Shown piece after piece: positions 34,135 to 43,300 of a DNA stretch of 57,517 bases; positions within the stretch are counted from its first letter, which is position 1, and each line of letters begins with the position of its first letter. The stretch lies in assembly GCA_022795445.1 (NCBI GenBank), contig JAAWGR010000010.1, forward strand, positions 1-57,517, given 5' to 3'. This DNA comes from Oscillibacter sp. GTDB lineage: Bacteria > Bacillota > Clostridia > Oscillospirales > Oscillospiraceae. The notes below the pieces were generated by a model that was given only the letters and a program-made list of their open reading frames with translations, was not told where the DNA came from and did not search any database. Position numbers and translations under genes: made by a program.

Positions 34135-35015
34135 TCCTCCGTCAATACAAGATGGCCTAGCGACACTTCCCGCAGCGTCCCTGCTTGGGGGAAGCTGTCA
34201 AATTTCAGCGGTTTTCTCGCCCGCTCCCGACGGGGGTCGGGGAGCGGAATCGACGACAGCAGCGCCTGGGTATATGGATGCCGGGGATTTGCAAAGAGTT
34301 CCCCTGTGGGCGCAAGTTCCACCAGTTTCCCACGGTACAGGACGGCCACCCGGTCGCACAAATAGCGGACAACCGCCAAGTCGTGGGCGATGAACAGGAA
34401 CGTAAAACCGTGCTCCTCCTGCAAGTGCCGGAACAGGTTCAAAATCTGGGCCTGGATGGATACGTCCAGGGAGGAAACCGGCTCATCCGCCACCAGGAAC
34501 TCCGGCTCCATAGACAGCGCACGGGCGATGGCAACCCGCTGCTGCATCCCGCCGGAAAGCTCTGGTGGATACTTCTCCAAATAAGAGGCATCCAGGCCGA
34601 CATAATGGAGCTGGAACGCCGCTTCCGCCCGGTGGGAGCCGCGGGGAGGCGTGATGCCATGGATGGCCATTGGCTCTGCGATGATATCGGCCACCTTCAT
34701 CCGCTGGTTGAGGCTGGAGGTGGAATTCTGGAAAATGATCTGCCGTGTAGTCTGAAGCATCTTCCGGTTGGCCCGGAATGCTCTGGGGTCCCAGATGTTG
34801 ACGCCCTTATAAACAATTTCTCCGGCAGAAGGACGGCAGAGGTTCATCAGACAGCGGGCAAGGGTGGATTTTCCGGAGCCGGATTCTCCCACCAGCCCGA
34901 AGACCTCCCCCCGCCGGAGCTGGAAAGAGACATCGTCCAAGGCTTGGAGCGTCATCCGGCGGGGAAGCTTGAAGCGGCAGGACAAATGCCGCACGTCCAA
35001 GAGGGGTTCAGCCAT
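34128..35015 (-). CDS. Nickel/peptide ABC transporter ATPase (NikE/OppF type)
   Basis: This 295-residue ATPase shows Walker A GESGSGKST near 40-48, the segment QIIFQNSTSSLNQRM (OppF-like Q-loop), signature LSGGMQQR near 153, Walker B FLVADEP near 173 and the Opp-type C-terminal tail LFANPRHPYTQALLSSIPLP. Its start overlaps the other ATPase gene by 8 bases. The two ATPases pair on the cytoplasmic side of the importer. Confidence 0.9.
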   Translation of the reverse strand: MAEPLLDVRHLSCRFKLPRRMTLQALDDVSFQLRRGEVFGLVGESGSGKSTLARCLMNLCRPSAGEIVYKGVNIWDPRAFRANRKMLQTTRQIIFQNSTSSLNQRMKVADIIAEPMAIHGITPPRGSHRAEAAFQLHYVGLDASYLEKYPPELSGGMQQRVAIARALSMEPEFLVADEPVSSLDVSIQAQILNLFRHLQEEHGFTFLFIAHDLAVVRYLCDRVAVLYRGKLVELAPTGELFANPRHPYTQALLSSIPLPDPRRERARKPLKFDSFPQAGTLREVSLGHLVLTEDC

Positions 35016-36015
35016 AAAAACCGCCTTTCAAAGGGGATTCTACCAGGGGCGCCCGGCTGTCCAGCAGCCAGGTGGCTGCAAAATGAGTTTCGCTGATTTG
35101 GAACATAGGCGGCGCTTCCTCATAGTCGATCGCAAGGGCATACCGGTTCCGGCTGGCGAAGGCGTCCCCCTTGGGCGGATGGAGCATAGCAGGCGGCGTA
35201 CCGGGAATGGTATAGAGCGGTTCGCCGTTCCGGGCGCAAGCGGGCAGCGCCTGCAAAAGGCCCCAGGTATACGGATGGCGGGGTTCGTAAAAAATTTCCT
35301 CCGCCGTGCCGATTTCCACGATCTTTCCGGCGTACATCACGGCTACCCGGTCCGCCACGCGGGCTACGACCCCTAGGTCGTGGGAGACAAAAACTGTTGC
35401 GGTACCAAGGGTTTTCTGGATATCCCGCAGAAGATCCAAAATCTGCGCCTGGACCGTGACATCCAAGGCGGTGGTGGGCTCATCCGCAAACAGGATGCGC
35501 GGTTCCGACGCCAATGCAGCCGCCATTACGCTCCGCTGCCGCATCCCGCCGGAAAGCTGGTGCGGATAAAAGCGCGCCTTTCCCGGCTCCAGCCCCACCA
35601 ACTCCAGCAAATCCGCCACACGGCGCTGAAGCGCCGCTTTTGGCATCCGGGGGCGGTGTACCTGTACCGCCTCGGCAATCTGCTTCCCAACAGGGATTGT
35701 AGGGTTCAGAGCCGTCATGGGGTCCTGGAAAACCATGGAGAACAGTCTGCCCCGCAGCTTCTGCATCTTCCGCTCCGGGCAGCAGGTGATATCGGTCCCG
35801 TCTGCGGTGACGCTCCCGCTTTTGATCCGTGCCGATGCAGGCAGCAGTTTCAAGATGCTCTTACACAGCACGCTCTTGCCGCTGCCGGATTCCCCGACAA
35901 TTGCCAGCACTTCCCCCGCCTTTACGGAAAATGACACATCCCGCACCGCCTCCACTTCCCCTTGCGGGGTCTGGAAGCTGACAGACAAATTTTTGACTTC
36001 CAATAACGCCGGCAT
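35008..36015 (-). CDS. Nickel/peptide ABC transporter ATPase (NikD/OppD type)
   Basis: This 335-residue ATPase has Walker A GESGSGKSV near 38-46, FSMVFQDPMTALNPTIPVGK as Q-loop region, signature LSGGMRQR, Walker B ILFADEPTTALD, and the OppD-type C-terminal segment PRHPYTWGLLQALPACA. No Cys-rich [4Fe-4S] tail of the kind seen in some OppD proteins is present. The ATG is 4 bases after the binding-protein stop. Confidence 0.9.
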   Translation of the reverse strand: MPALLEVKNLSVSFQTPQGEVEAVRDVSFSVKAGEVLAIVGESGSGKSVLCKSILKLLPASARIKSGSVTADGTDITCCPERKMQKLRGRLFSMVFQDPMTALNPTIPVGKQIAEAVQVHRPRMPKAALQRRVADLLELVGLEPGKARFYPHQLSGGMRQRSVMAAALASEPRILFADEPTTALDVTVQAQILDLLRDIQKTLGTATVFVSHDLGVVARVADRVAVMYAGKIVEIGTAEEIFYEPRHPYTWGLLQALPACARNGEPLYTIPGTPPAMLHPPKGDAFASRNRYALAIDYEEAPPMFQISETHFAATWLLDSRAPLVESPLKGGFYG

Positions 36016-36019
36016 ACCT

Positions 36020-37582
36020 TTATTTCCTCAAAGTCCATTCGGTAACATTCCAAAAGATTCCAACACCGTGGTGGCCCATGACCGTATCTTCCGTAATGCC
36101 TTCCAAACCGGATACTGCCACATAATCCGCATCCACGTAACAGATGAACGCAAAGGCTGGATGCTCCGCAAGCGCCTCCTGAAATTTCGCGTAAGCCTCC
36201 GCCCGAACGTCTGGGTCGTCGGAACGGCGGGCCTCTGTGAGGTACTGGTCTACCAAGGGATTGGAATAACCGGAGTAGTTGGCGCCTTTCCCTGTGCCAA
36301 AGACCTTATATGTGTGATCGTCCGCGTCGAAGGGACTGCCCCAGCCGATCAGGTAGGCCATTTGGTTTGCCCAGTCTACCCGGGCAGGAACTTCTACGGT
36401 GCAGTCAATGCCAACCTCCCGCAGCTGCTGGGCTGCGGCCTGGGCGATCTCCAAACGCACCTGGTCGCCTGCGCCCACGCTGAGAACGAAGCCGATCTTT
36501 TCACCGCCGCGGTAGTAGAACCCATCCTCCGCTTTGATGCAGCCCGCTTCTTGCAGAAGCTGCTCGGCTTTGGAAGGATTATAATCGTAATGCTCCACAT
36601 CCTCATTGTTATAAAGGTTGCGCTGCAAGGGGCTATAGGCCGTGATGCCGTGACCCAGGACAACCGCGTCCAGGATGGCCTGCCGGTCAAGAGCATAACA
36701 GATGGCAGGGATTAAATCCTGATTTTCCGTCCAGTAATCATTCCAGAAGTTAAAGAGAATGCCCCGGTAGTCTGCGGTTTTCATTTCGTAGACCGTCCAG
36801 CCTTCCCGGTCCCGGAAGGTCTCGGCGTCCTTGGGCGTCAGCAGGGCAAGATCCAATTCGCCGGTCTGCATTTGGAGCGCCTTGGCGTTGTCGTCTGTGA
36901 CGATTTTGAACAGAATGGTGTCAATCTTAGCAGGCGTTCTGAAGTAATCCTCGTTCTTCACCAGCGTAATTGCCTGCCCGTCGTCCCAGGCTGCCAGCCG
37001 ATAGGGTCCGGTACCGACAGGACTGCGGAAAAAGCTGGACGTTTGCCAATCCTCGCCCTCCAGGAGGTGCTTGGGCAGAATCGCCATGGTCATGTAGTCC
37101 AAAAACGCCGCATTCGGCGCATCCAGCCGGAAAGAGACCGTGTAAGCATCCACTGCCGTGATCTCTATAACATCCTCAAAGTTCGGCGCGTTTTCAGAAG
37201 CGTTTTCCGGGTCCATCACTGCCTCAATGGTGAATTTTACATCTTCCGCGGTAAAGGGCTCGCCGTCGTGCCATGTAACCCCCTCTTCCAGCTGGAAGGT
37301 ATACGTACAGGTTTCCTCATCAAACGTCCAGGACTTGGCAAGTCCCGGCACTACCTGGTTTTCGCCGTCGTGGGCCGTGAGTCCGTTAAACAGCAGGATG
37401 TTGATCTCGCCATGTTCATCCATGGCGGGGTTTATGCGGCTGTAATCGCCGCTGCCATATACCAGCACCGAGGACTCGGGTGCATCTGGTAAAGGGCCGG
37501 TACCGGCGGAAAGCGTCTGACCACATGCGGCAAGGGTGCATAAGCACGCCAGCGCAAAAAATAAAACGATTCTTTTTTTCAT
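36020..37582 (-). CDS. Nickel/peptide ABC transporter binding lipoprotein (NikA-like)
   Basis: This 520-residue surface lipoprotein of the SBP_bac_5 family has a signal with lipobox ending at C20 (CTLAAC-GQ), the family segment LAKSWTFDEETCTYTFQLEE, and DGEPFTAEDVKFTIEAVMDP. The C-terminus contains MGHHGVGIFWN, whose paired His (about 504-505) could bind metal. Together with the three downstream lar genes this suggests nickel (free or chelated) as ligand, though peptides cannot be excluded. The start at 37582 follows AAAGG; a longer in-frame extension to 37672 runs through the leader hairpin and is unlikely to be used. Confidence 0.85.
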   Translation of the reverse strand: MKKRIVLFFALACLCTLAACGQTLSAGTGPLPDAPESSVLVYGSGDYSRINPAMDEHGEINILLFNGLTAHDGENQVVPGLAKSWTFDEETCTYTFQLEEGVTWHDGEPFTAEDVKFTIEAVMDPENASENAPNFEDVIEITAVDAYTVSFRLDAPNAAFLDYMTMAILPKHLLEGEDWQTSSFFRSPVGTGPYRLAAWDDGQAITLVKNEDYFRTPAKIDTILFKIVTDDNAKALQMQTGELDLALLTPKDAETFRDREGWTVYEMKTADYRGILFNFWNDYWTENQDLIPAICYALDRQAILDAVVLGHGITAYSPLQRNLYNNEDVEHYDYNPSKAEQLLQEAGCIKAEDGFYYRGGEKIGFVLSVGAGDQVRLEIAQAAAQQLREVGIDCTVEVPARVDWANQMAYLIGWGSPFDADDHTYKVFGTGKGANYSGYSNPLVDQYLTEARRSDDPDVRAEAYAKFQEALAEHPAFAFICYVDADYVAVSGLEGITEDTVMGHHGVGIFWNVTEWTLRK

Positions 37583-37629
37583 CTTGATCCAAAACCTTTC
37601 ACTGTCTGCATTCCGCCGAAAAGAAAAAA

Positions 37630-37674
37630 GCATACGGTTTTTTACACGAAAAAACCGTATGCCTTCTGGCATAC
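37630..37674 (-). promoter_or_regulatory. nik-lar leader: mutually exclusive antiterminator and terminator
   Basis: Read on the reverse strand, GTATGCC-AGAA-GGCATAC (37674-37657) forms one hairpin. Its second arm also belongs to the start of a 14-bp hairpin GCATACGGTTTTTT-CGTGT-AAAAAACCGTATGC (37662-37630), which is followed by TTTTTTCTTTTC. Only one can form at a time, so this is a complete transcription-attenuation platform about 50 nt before the binding-protein start. Upstream about 60 nt (37675-37737) with GTTTGC/GCAAAC and CAGC/GCTG hairpins could be a small aptamer. I cannot match it to a known riboswitch. Confidence 0.65.
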
Positions 37675-37743
37675 TTTGTCAGCGGGGCTGCGTTTGAATG
37701 GAGCTTCAGCTTTCTTTGTTTGCTTCCTGCAAACAGTGTTTGT

Positions 37744-37772
37744 ATTTTACAATAAGAAAGGAACTTTGTCAA
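37744..37772 (-). promoter_or_regulatory. Promoter of the nik-lar operon
   Basis: On the reverse strand, TTGACA (37767-37772) and TAAAAT (37744-37749) are spaced by 17 bases. Initiation near 37737 leaves a leader of about 155 nt. Confidence 0.8.
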
Positions 37773-37854
37773 GGGCCGGTTTAACGGCAAGGGATGTCCA
37801 AATACAATGTCCAAATTTGAATATTCTTCCTTGCCTGGATTGGGGGCGTTCCTA

Positions 37855-37883
37855 TTGCAATTCCCTGCAATTTGGTGTATCAT
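37855..37883 (+). promoter_or_regulatory. Promoter of the RND-GLUG operon
   Basis: TTGCAA (37855-37860) and TATCAT (37878-37883) are spaced by 17 bases. The site supports a downstream start codon for the exporter, since upstream in-frame codons would lie before or inside the promoter. Confidence 0.6.
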
Positions 37884-37932
37884 GTATGAAAATTTGACCT
37901 CTTTTCGAGGAGGCAGAAAGGGAGCGGAGTTC

Positions 37933-40383
37933 TTGAGCGCGTCAGCACAATCTTCCAGCGAGAAGCAGAATCCCATTGAACAGGTTGCAGCCTTTATCGT
38001 CGACAAACGGAAGGCGTTTTACCTGCTTTACATCGGTCTGGCCATCTTCTGCGTATTTTCCAGCAGCTGGGTGGAGGTAAACGACGACCTGACCAGTTAC
38101 CTCCCGGCTGAAACCGAAACCCGCCGCGGCCTGACTGTTATGGAGGATGAATTTGTCACCTTTGGTACGAACCGGGTTTTGGTGGATAATATTTCCATGT
38201 CCCAAGCCCGGTCGCTTGCAAACGCTTTGGAGCGGGTGGAGGGCGTGAAGTCCGTCGATTTTGACGAGGACGGCGCAGATTTTATCAACGGCAGCGCACT
38301 GTTCTCCATCACCTACGACGGCACGGCAGACGATCAAATCAGCCTTGACGCTCTCGCCGCCATGCAGGAGAACCTGCAAGGATATGACCTCTACATCACC
38401 GGCGACACCGGAGCCGACGATTCCGCCAGCCTTGACGCGGAAATGCAGGTGGTGATGCTCATCGCTGTCGTCATCATCCTCCTGGTGCTGCTGTTCACCT
38501 CCCATACCTATATGGAAATCCCCGTTTTGTTGGCGACGTTCGGAATGGCGGCGCTTTTGAACAAGGGAACGAATTTCCTGTTTGGTGAAATCTCGTTTGT
38601 TTCCAACTCTGTGGCCGTCGTCCTGCAATTGGCGCTGGCCATTGACTATGCCATCATCCTCTGCCACCGCTATACCGAGGAACGGGAAACCCAAGAGGCC
38701 CGGGAGGCTACGGTTGCCGCTCTGAGCAAGGCCATTCCTGAAATCGCCGGAAGCTCCCTGACGACCCTCTCCGGCCTGGGCGCCATGTGCTTTATGCGCT
38801 TTGGCATCGGCAAGGATTTGGGCGTGATCTTGATGAAGGCCATCATCCTGAGCCTTTTGTGTGTGTTTACCCTCATGCCGGGACTGCTGATGAGCTTCAG
38901 CCGCTTGATCGACCGCACCCATCACCGCAGCTTCGTCCCGCAGATCAGAGCCTGGGGCCGACTGGCCGTCCGGACGCGGTTCATCATGCCGCCGCTGTTC
39001 GCGGTACTGTTGGTCTTAGGCTTTGTGTTTTCCAACCGCTGCCCCTATGTATACGGCCAAACCACCCTGTCGACACTTCGCCAGAACGAGTCCCAGATTG
39101 CGCAGAAAAAGGTGGATGGGACCTTCGGATCTGTGAATACCATTGCCATCATGGTTCCCGCCGGGGATTATGAGCAGGAGGGCCGCCTCCTGCGGGAGCT
39201 GGAAGCGATGCCGGAAATTGATACCGTTCTGGGTCTTGCAAACATCGAGGCCATGGACGGTTATGTGCTAACGGACCGCTTGACGCCCCGCCAGTTTGCG
39301 GAGCTGACCGATTTGGACATTGAAGCGGCGCGCCTCCTGTATTCTGCCTACGCGGTCAACCAGGAGAGCTATGGCCGTATCGTGTCTGGCGTGGACAGCT
39401 ACCGGGTTCCCCTGTTGGATATGTTCCTCTTTGTATATGACCAGATGGAAGAGGGTTACGTCTCTCTGGACGACGACATGACGGAAACCATTGAGGACCT
39501 GCACATTCAGCTCTCGGATGCGCAGCTGCAGCTCAAGGGTGAAAACTACAGCCGCTTGGTACTCCAGTTGAACCTGCCGGAGGAGAGCGAGGAAACCTTT
39601 GCGTTTCTGGACGTCCTGCATATGACGGCTGCCCGGTATTACAGCGAGTATCTGGTTGTCGGCAACTCCACCAGCGATTTCGACCTCTCATCCTCCTTTG
39701 AAAATGACAATCTTTTAATCAGCATCCTGACCATCGTCTTTGTTATCCTGGTCTTGGTCTTTACCTTCAAGTCCGCCGGGCTTCCGGTGCTGCTGATTCT
39801 AGTCATCCAAGGCAGCGTTTGGATCAACTTCTCCTTCCCCTACTTAATGAAAGAAAACCTGTTTTTCCTAAGCTATCTGGTGGTCAGTTCCATCCAGATG
39901 GGTGCAAATATCGACTACGCCATTGTGATTGCGAACCGTTACACAGAGCTGAAGCAGACCATGCCGCTGAAGGACGCTGTGATAGAATCCCTCAACGAAG
40001 CTTTCCCTACCATTGTCACCTCCGGTTCGATCCTGGCTTCCGCGGGCGTTCTGATTGGCATTCTCTCCACCACGCCCTCCATTGCATCCATTGGTGTCTG
40101 CCTGGGCCGCGGCACATTGATTTCTATTTTCCTTGTTATGGGTATCCTGCCCCAGATCCTGCTCTTGGGCGACGTCATCATCGAAAAGACAGCCTTCACC
40201 CTCAAGCGCCGTCTGCCGCTTCAGTCCCATACGGGCAATCTGCGGATTGACGGCCATGTCCGCGGCTACGTCTCCGGTATGGTAGATGCGGATTTCAGCG
40301 GCACCATTCACGGCAGCATCAATGCCGCCGTGGAAGCGGGGGCTGTCCAGGAATTGTCTGGAAAGGAGGGAGGACCGGTATGA
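37933..40383 (+). CDS. MMPL/RND-family exporter
   Basis: This 816-residue inner-membrane protein has two repeats, each with one helix, a large extracellular domain and five helices. The first helix is KAFYLLYIGLAIFCVFSSSW. AIDYAIILCHRYTEERE and ANIDYAIVIANRYTELKQ, at matching places in the two halves, carry the Asp-Tyr pairs of the proton-relay helix. MMPL proteins export lipids or hydrophobic molecules using the proton gradient. The start is taken as TTG at 37933 after GGAGCGGAG. A short hydrophilic tail (last about 40 residues) has a G-x-V-x-G repeat reminiscent of bactofilin strands. The gene overlaps the surface-protein gene by 4 bases (ATGA). Confidence 0.85.
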   Translation: MSASAQSSSEKQNPIEQVAAFIVDKRKAFYLLYIGLAIFCVFSSSWVEVNDDLTSYLPAETETRRGLTVMEDEFVTFGTNRVLVDNISMSQARSLANALERVEGVKSVDFDEDGADFINGSALFSITYDGTADDQISLDALAAMQENLQGYDLYITGDTGADDSASLDAEMQVVMLIAVVIILLVLLFTSHTYMEIPVLLATFGMAALLNKGTNFLFGEISFVSNSVAVVLQLALAIDYAIILCHRYTEERETQEAREATVAALSKAIPEIAGSSLTTLSGLGAMCFMRFGIGKDLGVILMKAIILSLLCVFTLMPGLLMSFSRLIDRTHHRSFVPQIRAWGRLAVRTRFIMPPLFAVLLVLGFVFSNRCPYVYGQTTLSTLRQNESQIAQKKVDGTFGSVNTIAIMVPAGDYEQEGRLLRELEAMPEIDTVLGLANIEAMDGYVLTDRLTPRQFAELTDLDIEAARLLYSAYAVNQESYGRIVSGVDSYRVPLLDMFLFVYDQMEEGYVSLDDDMTETIEDLHIQLSDAQLQLKGENYSRLVLQLNLPEESEETFAFLDVLHMTAARYYSEYLVVGNSTSDFDLSSSFENDNLLISILTIVFVILVLVFTFKSAGLPVLLILVIQGSVWINFSFPYLMKENLFFLSYLVVSSIQMGANIDYAIVIANRYTELKQTMPLKDAVIESLNEAFPTIVTSGSILASAGVLIGILSTTPSIASIGVCLGRGTLISIFLVMGILPQILLLGDVIIEKTAFTLKRRLPLQSHTGNLRIDGHVRGYVSGMVDADFSGTIHGSINAAVEAGAVQELSGKEGGPV

Positions 40384-43300
40384 AAACCGGGAAAAGATTG
40401 GCTGCACTCCTGCTGACGGCCTGTCTGCTGGCAGGGCTGGCCCTGCCGACTGTCTGGGCAGAGCCCTCCGATGGAAATGCAGAGATTACCATTTCTACCG
40501 TGAAAGAGTTTCGGGAGTTTGCCCAAAATTGTGCGCTGGACACCTGGTCCCAAGGCCGAACCGTGCGCCTTACGGTGGATTTAAACCTCTCTGGCCAGAG
40601 TTTTACACCGATTCCGACCTTCGGCGGTACGTTTTTAGGCGGCGGCCACACGATTTCAGGCCTGCGCATCACAGCTGCCGGTTCCAATATGGGCCTGTTT
40701 CGTTATCTTCAGCGCGGCGCGGTCGTTCAGGACCTGCATGTCGCAGGCCGCGTCCTGCCGGAGGGCAGCGGCGTGAACGTCGGCGGCATCGTGGGCGTGA
40801 ACGAAGGAGCGGTTCGGAACTGTACGTTCCAGGGCACTTCCGGCGGCGAAGACTCTGTGGGCGGCATCGCCGGATTGAACGGGGAAACGGGTGAAATTGC
40901 AGGCTGCTCCGTCACTGGCGCCGTATCCGGCAAAAACGGAACCGGCGGCGTTGTGGGACGGAACCTGGGACAATTGATCAAATGCACCAACGCTGCCAGT
41001 GTCAACACCGCAACGCCGGATTGGAATACCGGCGTAGACCCTATGACGGTGGTGGACATGGTAGAAACGGCGGCAGACAATGAGGAGGAACATGGCCTGC
41101 TGGACAATCATGACGACACTGGCGGGATTGCAGGATTTTCCAGCGGCGTCATCCAAAGCTGCGCCAACGCAGGGGATATCGGCTATCCTCATGTGGGCTA
41201 TAATGTTGGCGGCGTCGCTGGACGCCAAACCGGCTACACAGCAGGCTGCGTCAACAGTGGGACTGTCCATGGCCGGAAGGATGTCGGCGGGATTGTCGGG
41301 CAGGCGGAACCGTACATCGCCCTGGCCCCTGGCAGCAGCAGCCTCGACCGCCTGCGGACGGAGCTGGATACCTTGGATCGTCTCATTGACCGTGCCCTAA
41401 CGGACGCTGAACGGAACGGCGATGCCATATCGGCCCGTCTCAGCAGCATGGGGACATCCGCCGACATGGCCCGGGACAGCGCCAAGGCGCTCCTGGACCA
41501 GACAACGGATTTTGTCGATGTAAACATTGACACGATCAATACGCTCAGCGCCACAGTCACAGGAGCCCTGGACGACCTGATCCCAGCCTTGGATGAATTG
41601 ACCGATGTTTCCGCCCATCTGGAAACCCTGGCCGACCGTTTGGAGGACGCCCTGCGCACATTAAGAGACGCATCTTCCATCGGCAGCAGCGCCGCGGACG
41701 ACGCAAGCAGCGCCATAAGCCTCCTGCGCCGTGCGGGGGAATTGATGCAGTCCGCCGCCAGGGATTTACGACGCGCAGTTGAAGCTTTACAGAGCGCGGT
41801 CATTGTGAAAGACCACGCCGCCATTGCCGCCGCCATTGTCAGCCTGGGGGCGGCGCTGGATGATCTTGGAAGCGCGGTCGAACAGACCAGTCAGGCGTCG
41901 GACGCCCTCCGTGCCGCCCTGGCGGCGCTGCGGGAGGAACCGTCTTTAAGCGGCGCACAGGACGCGCTGCGTCAAATGGGCGAGCTGCTGCGCCTGTCGG
42001 CGGAGAGCCTCAAGGAGATGGCCGCTGTCCTGCGGCAGACGGCAAAGACCCTCCGCACCATCAACGCCAACGTTAGCCTGGATTGGAACCAAGTCCGTAC
42101 CGCCCTTCAGGAGGCCGGAACGGGTATGGACAGCCTGGATTCTGCTGCTGGACGCCTCAGCAGCGCGTTGGGCGGCCTCCAGGAGGCCGTGAACGGCCTG
42201 CGGAACCTTTCCGGCAAACTTGGGGACGCTATGGGCCAGTTAGCGGACGCGGCCTCCCTGGGCAGTCCCATTGGCAGAGGGCTGGAGCATGCGTTTACGA
42301 TTCTGCGGGATGTAACCAACGGGTTGGCGGAAGATGGGCCGTTCACCTTTTCACCGTTGGGCGAGGCTGTGCAGGCTGCCAGTGACGACCTCTTTGATTC
42401 GCTTACAAGCATTTCCAGCGACATGAAGGGCCTGCAAGCCTCCATAGAGGAGGCGGGAGATACGCTTTCGGCGAACCTGCGGGCCATCAGCCGCCAGTTC
42501 AACACCGTGTTTGATGTCCTTTTGGACGCCATTACGGACATCCGGGACGGTACAGACAGTTCTGTGGAGGATTTAATCGAGGACACCTCTGACCAGGATA
42601 TCACCGCTACCCACTTGGGCAAAGTCGAGGACTGCCGCAATACCGGGACCATCGACGGGGACCGGAATGTGGGAGGCGTTGCAGGCGTGGTGTCCATAGA
42701 AGTGTCCTTGGACCCGGAGAGCGATTTGGAGTTCTCCCTTGGCAGTACCTACGAGACGAAAGCGGTTTTGCAGGACTGCAAAAATCAAGGCTCCGTCACC
42801 GCGAAAAAGGACTGCGCCGGAGGACTCGCGGGCCGTATGGACCTGGGGGCAATCGTGAACGGCGAGAACTACGGGCCCATTGAGAGCGCCAGCGGCAACT
42901 ATGTGGGCGGCGTCGCTGGTTACGCGGAGGGAACCATCCGGCAGAGCTATGCGAAATGCACCCTTTCCGGACTCCATGATGTGGGCGGCATTGCCGGGTG
43001 GGCGGGAAGTCTTCGGGATTGCTGTGCGATTGCAACCGTGCTGGAGGGTACGGAGCGTATTGGCGCGGTTGCGGGCAGCGGCGACCGGGATGGAATGCAA
43101 AACAACTGGTTTGTGGATACCGGTGTTGCCGGAATTGACAGCATCAGCTATGCCGGGATTGCGGAACCGATTGCCTTCGACACGCTGCGGCAGCTGCCGG
43201 GAATCCCGGACGCCCTGGCGGCGTTTACCCTGACATTGACCGCTGATGGGGAAATCATCCAGGAAATCCCCTTTGCCTACGGCGAGGATTTGAGCCGTAT

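Noticed and set aside
37630-37737. Known NiCo riboswitch before the nickel operon
   Set aside because: I could not see the repeated GGGCAG-type blocks I associate with that class. The leader is reported only as an unidentified switch.
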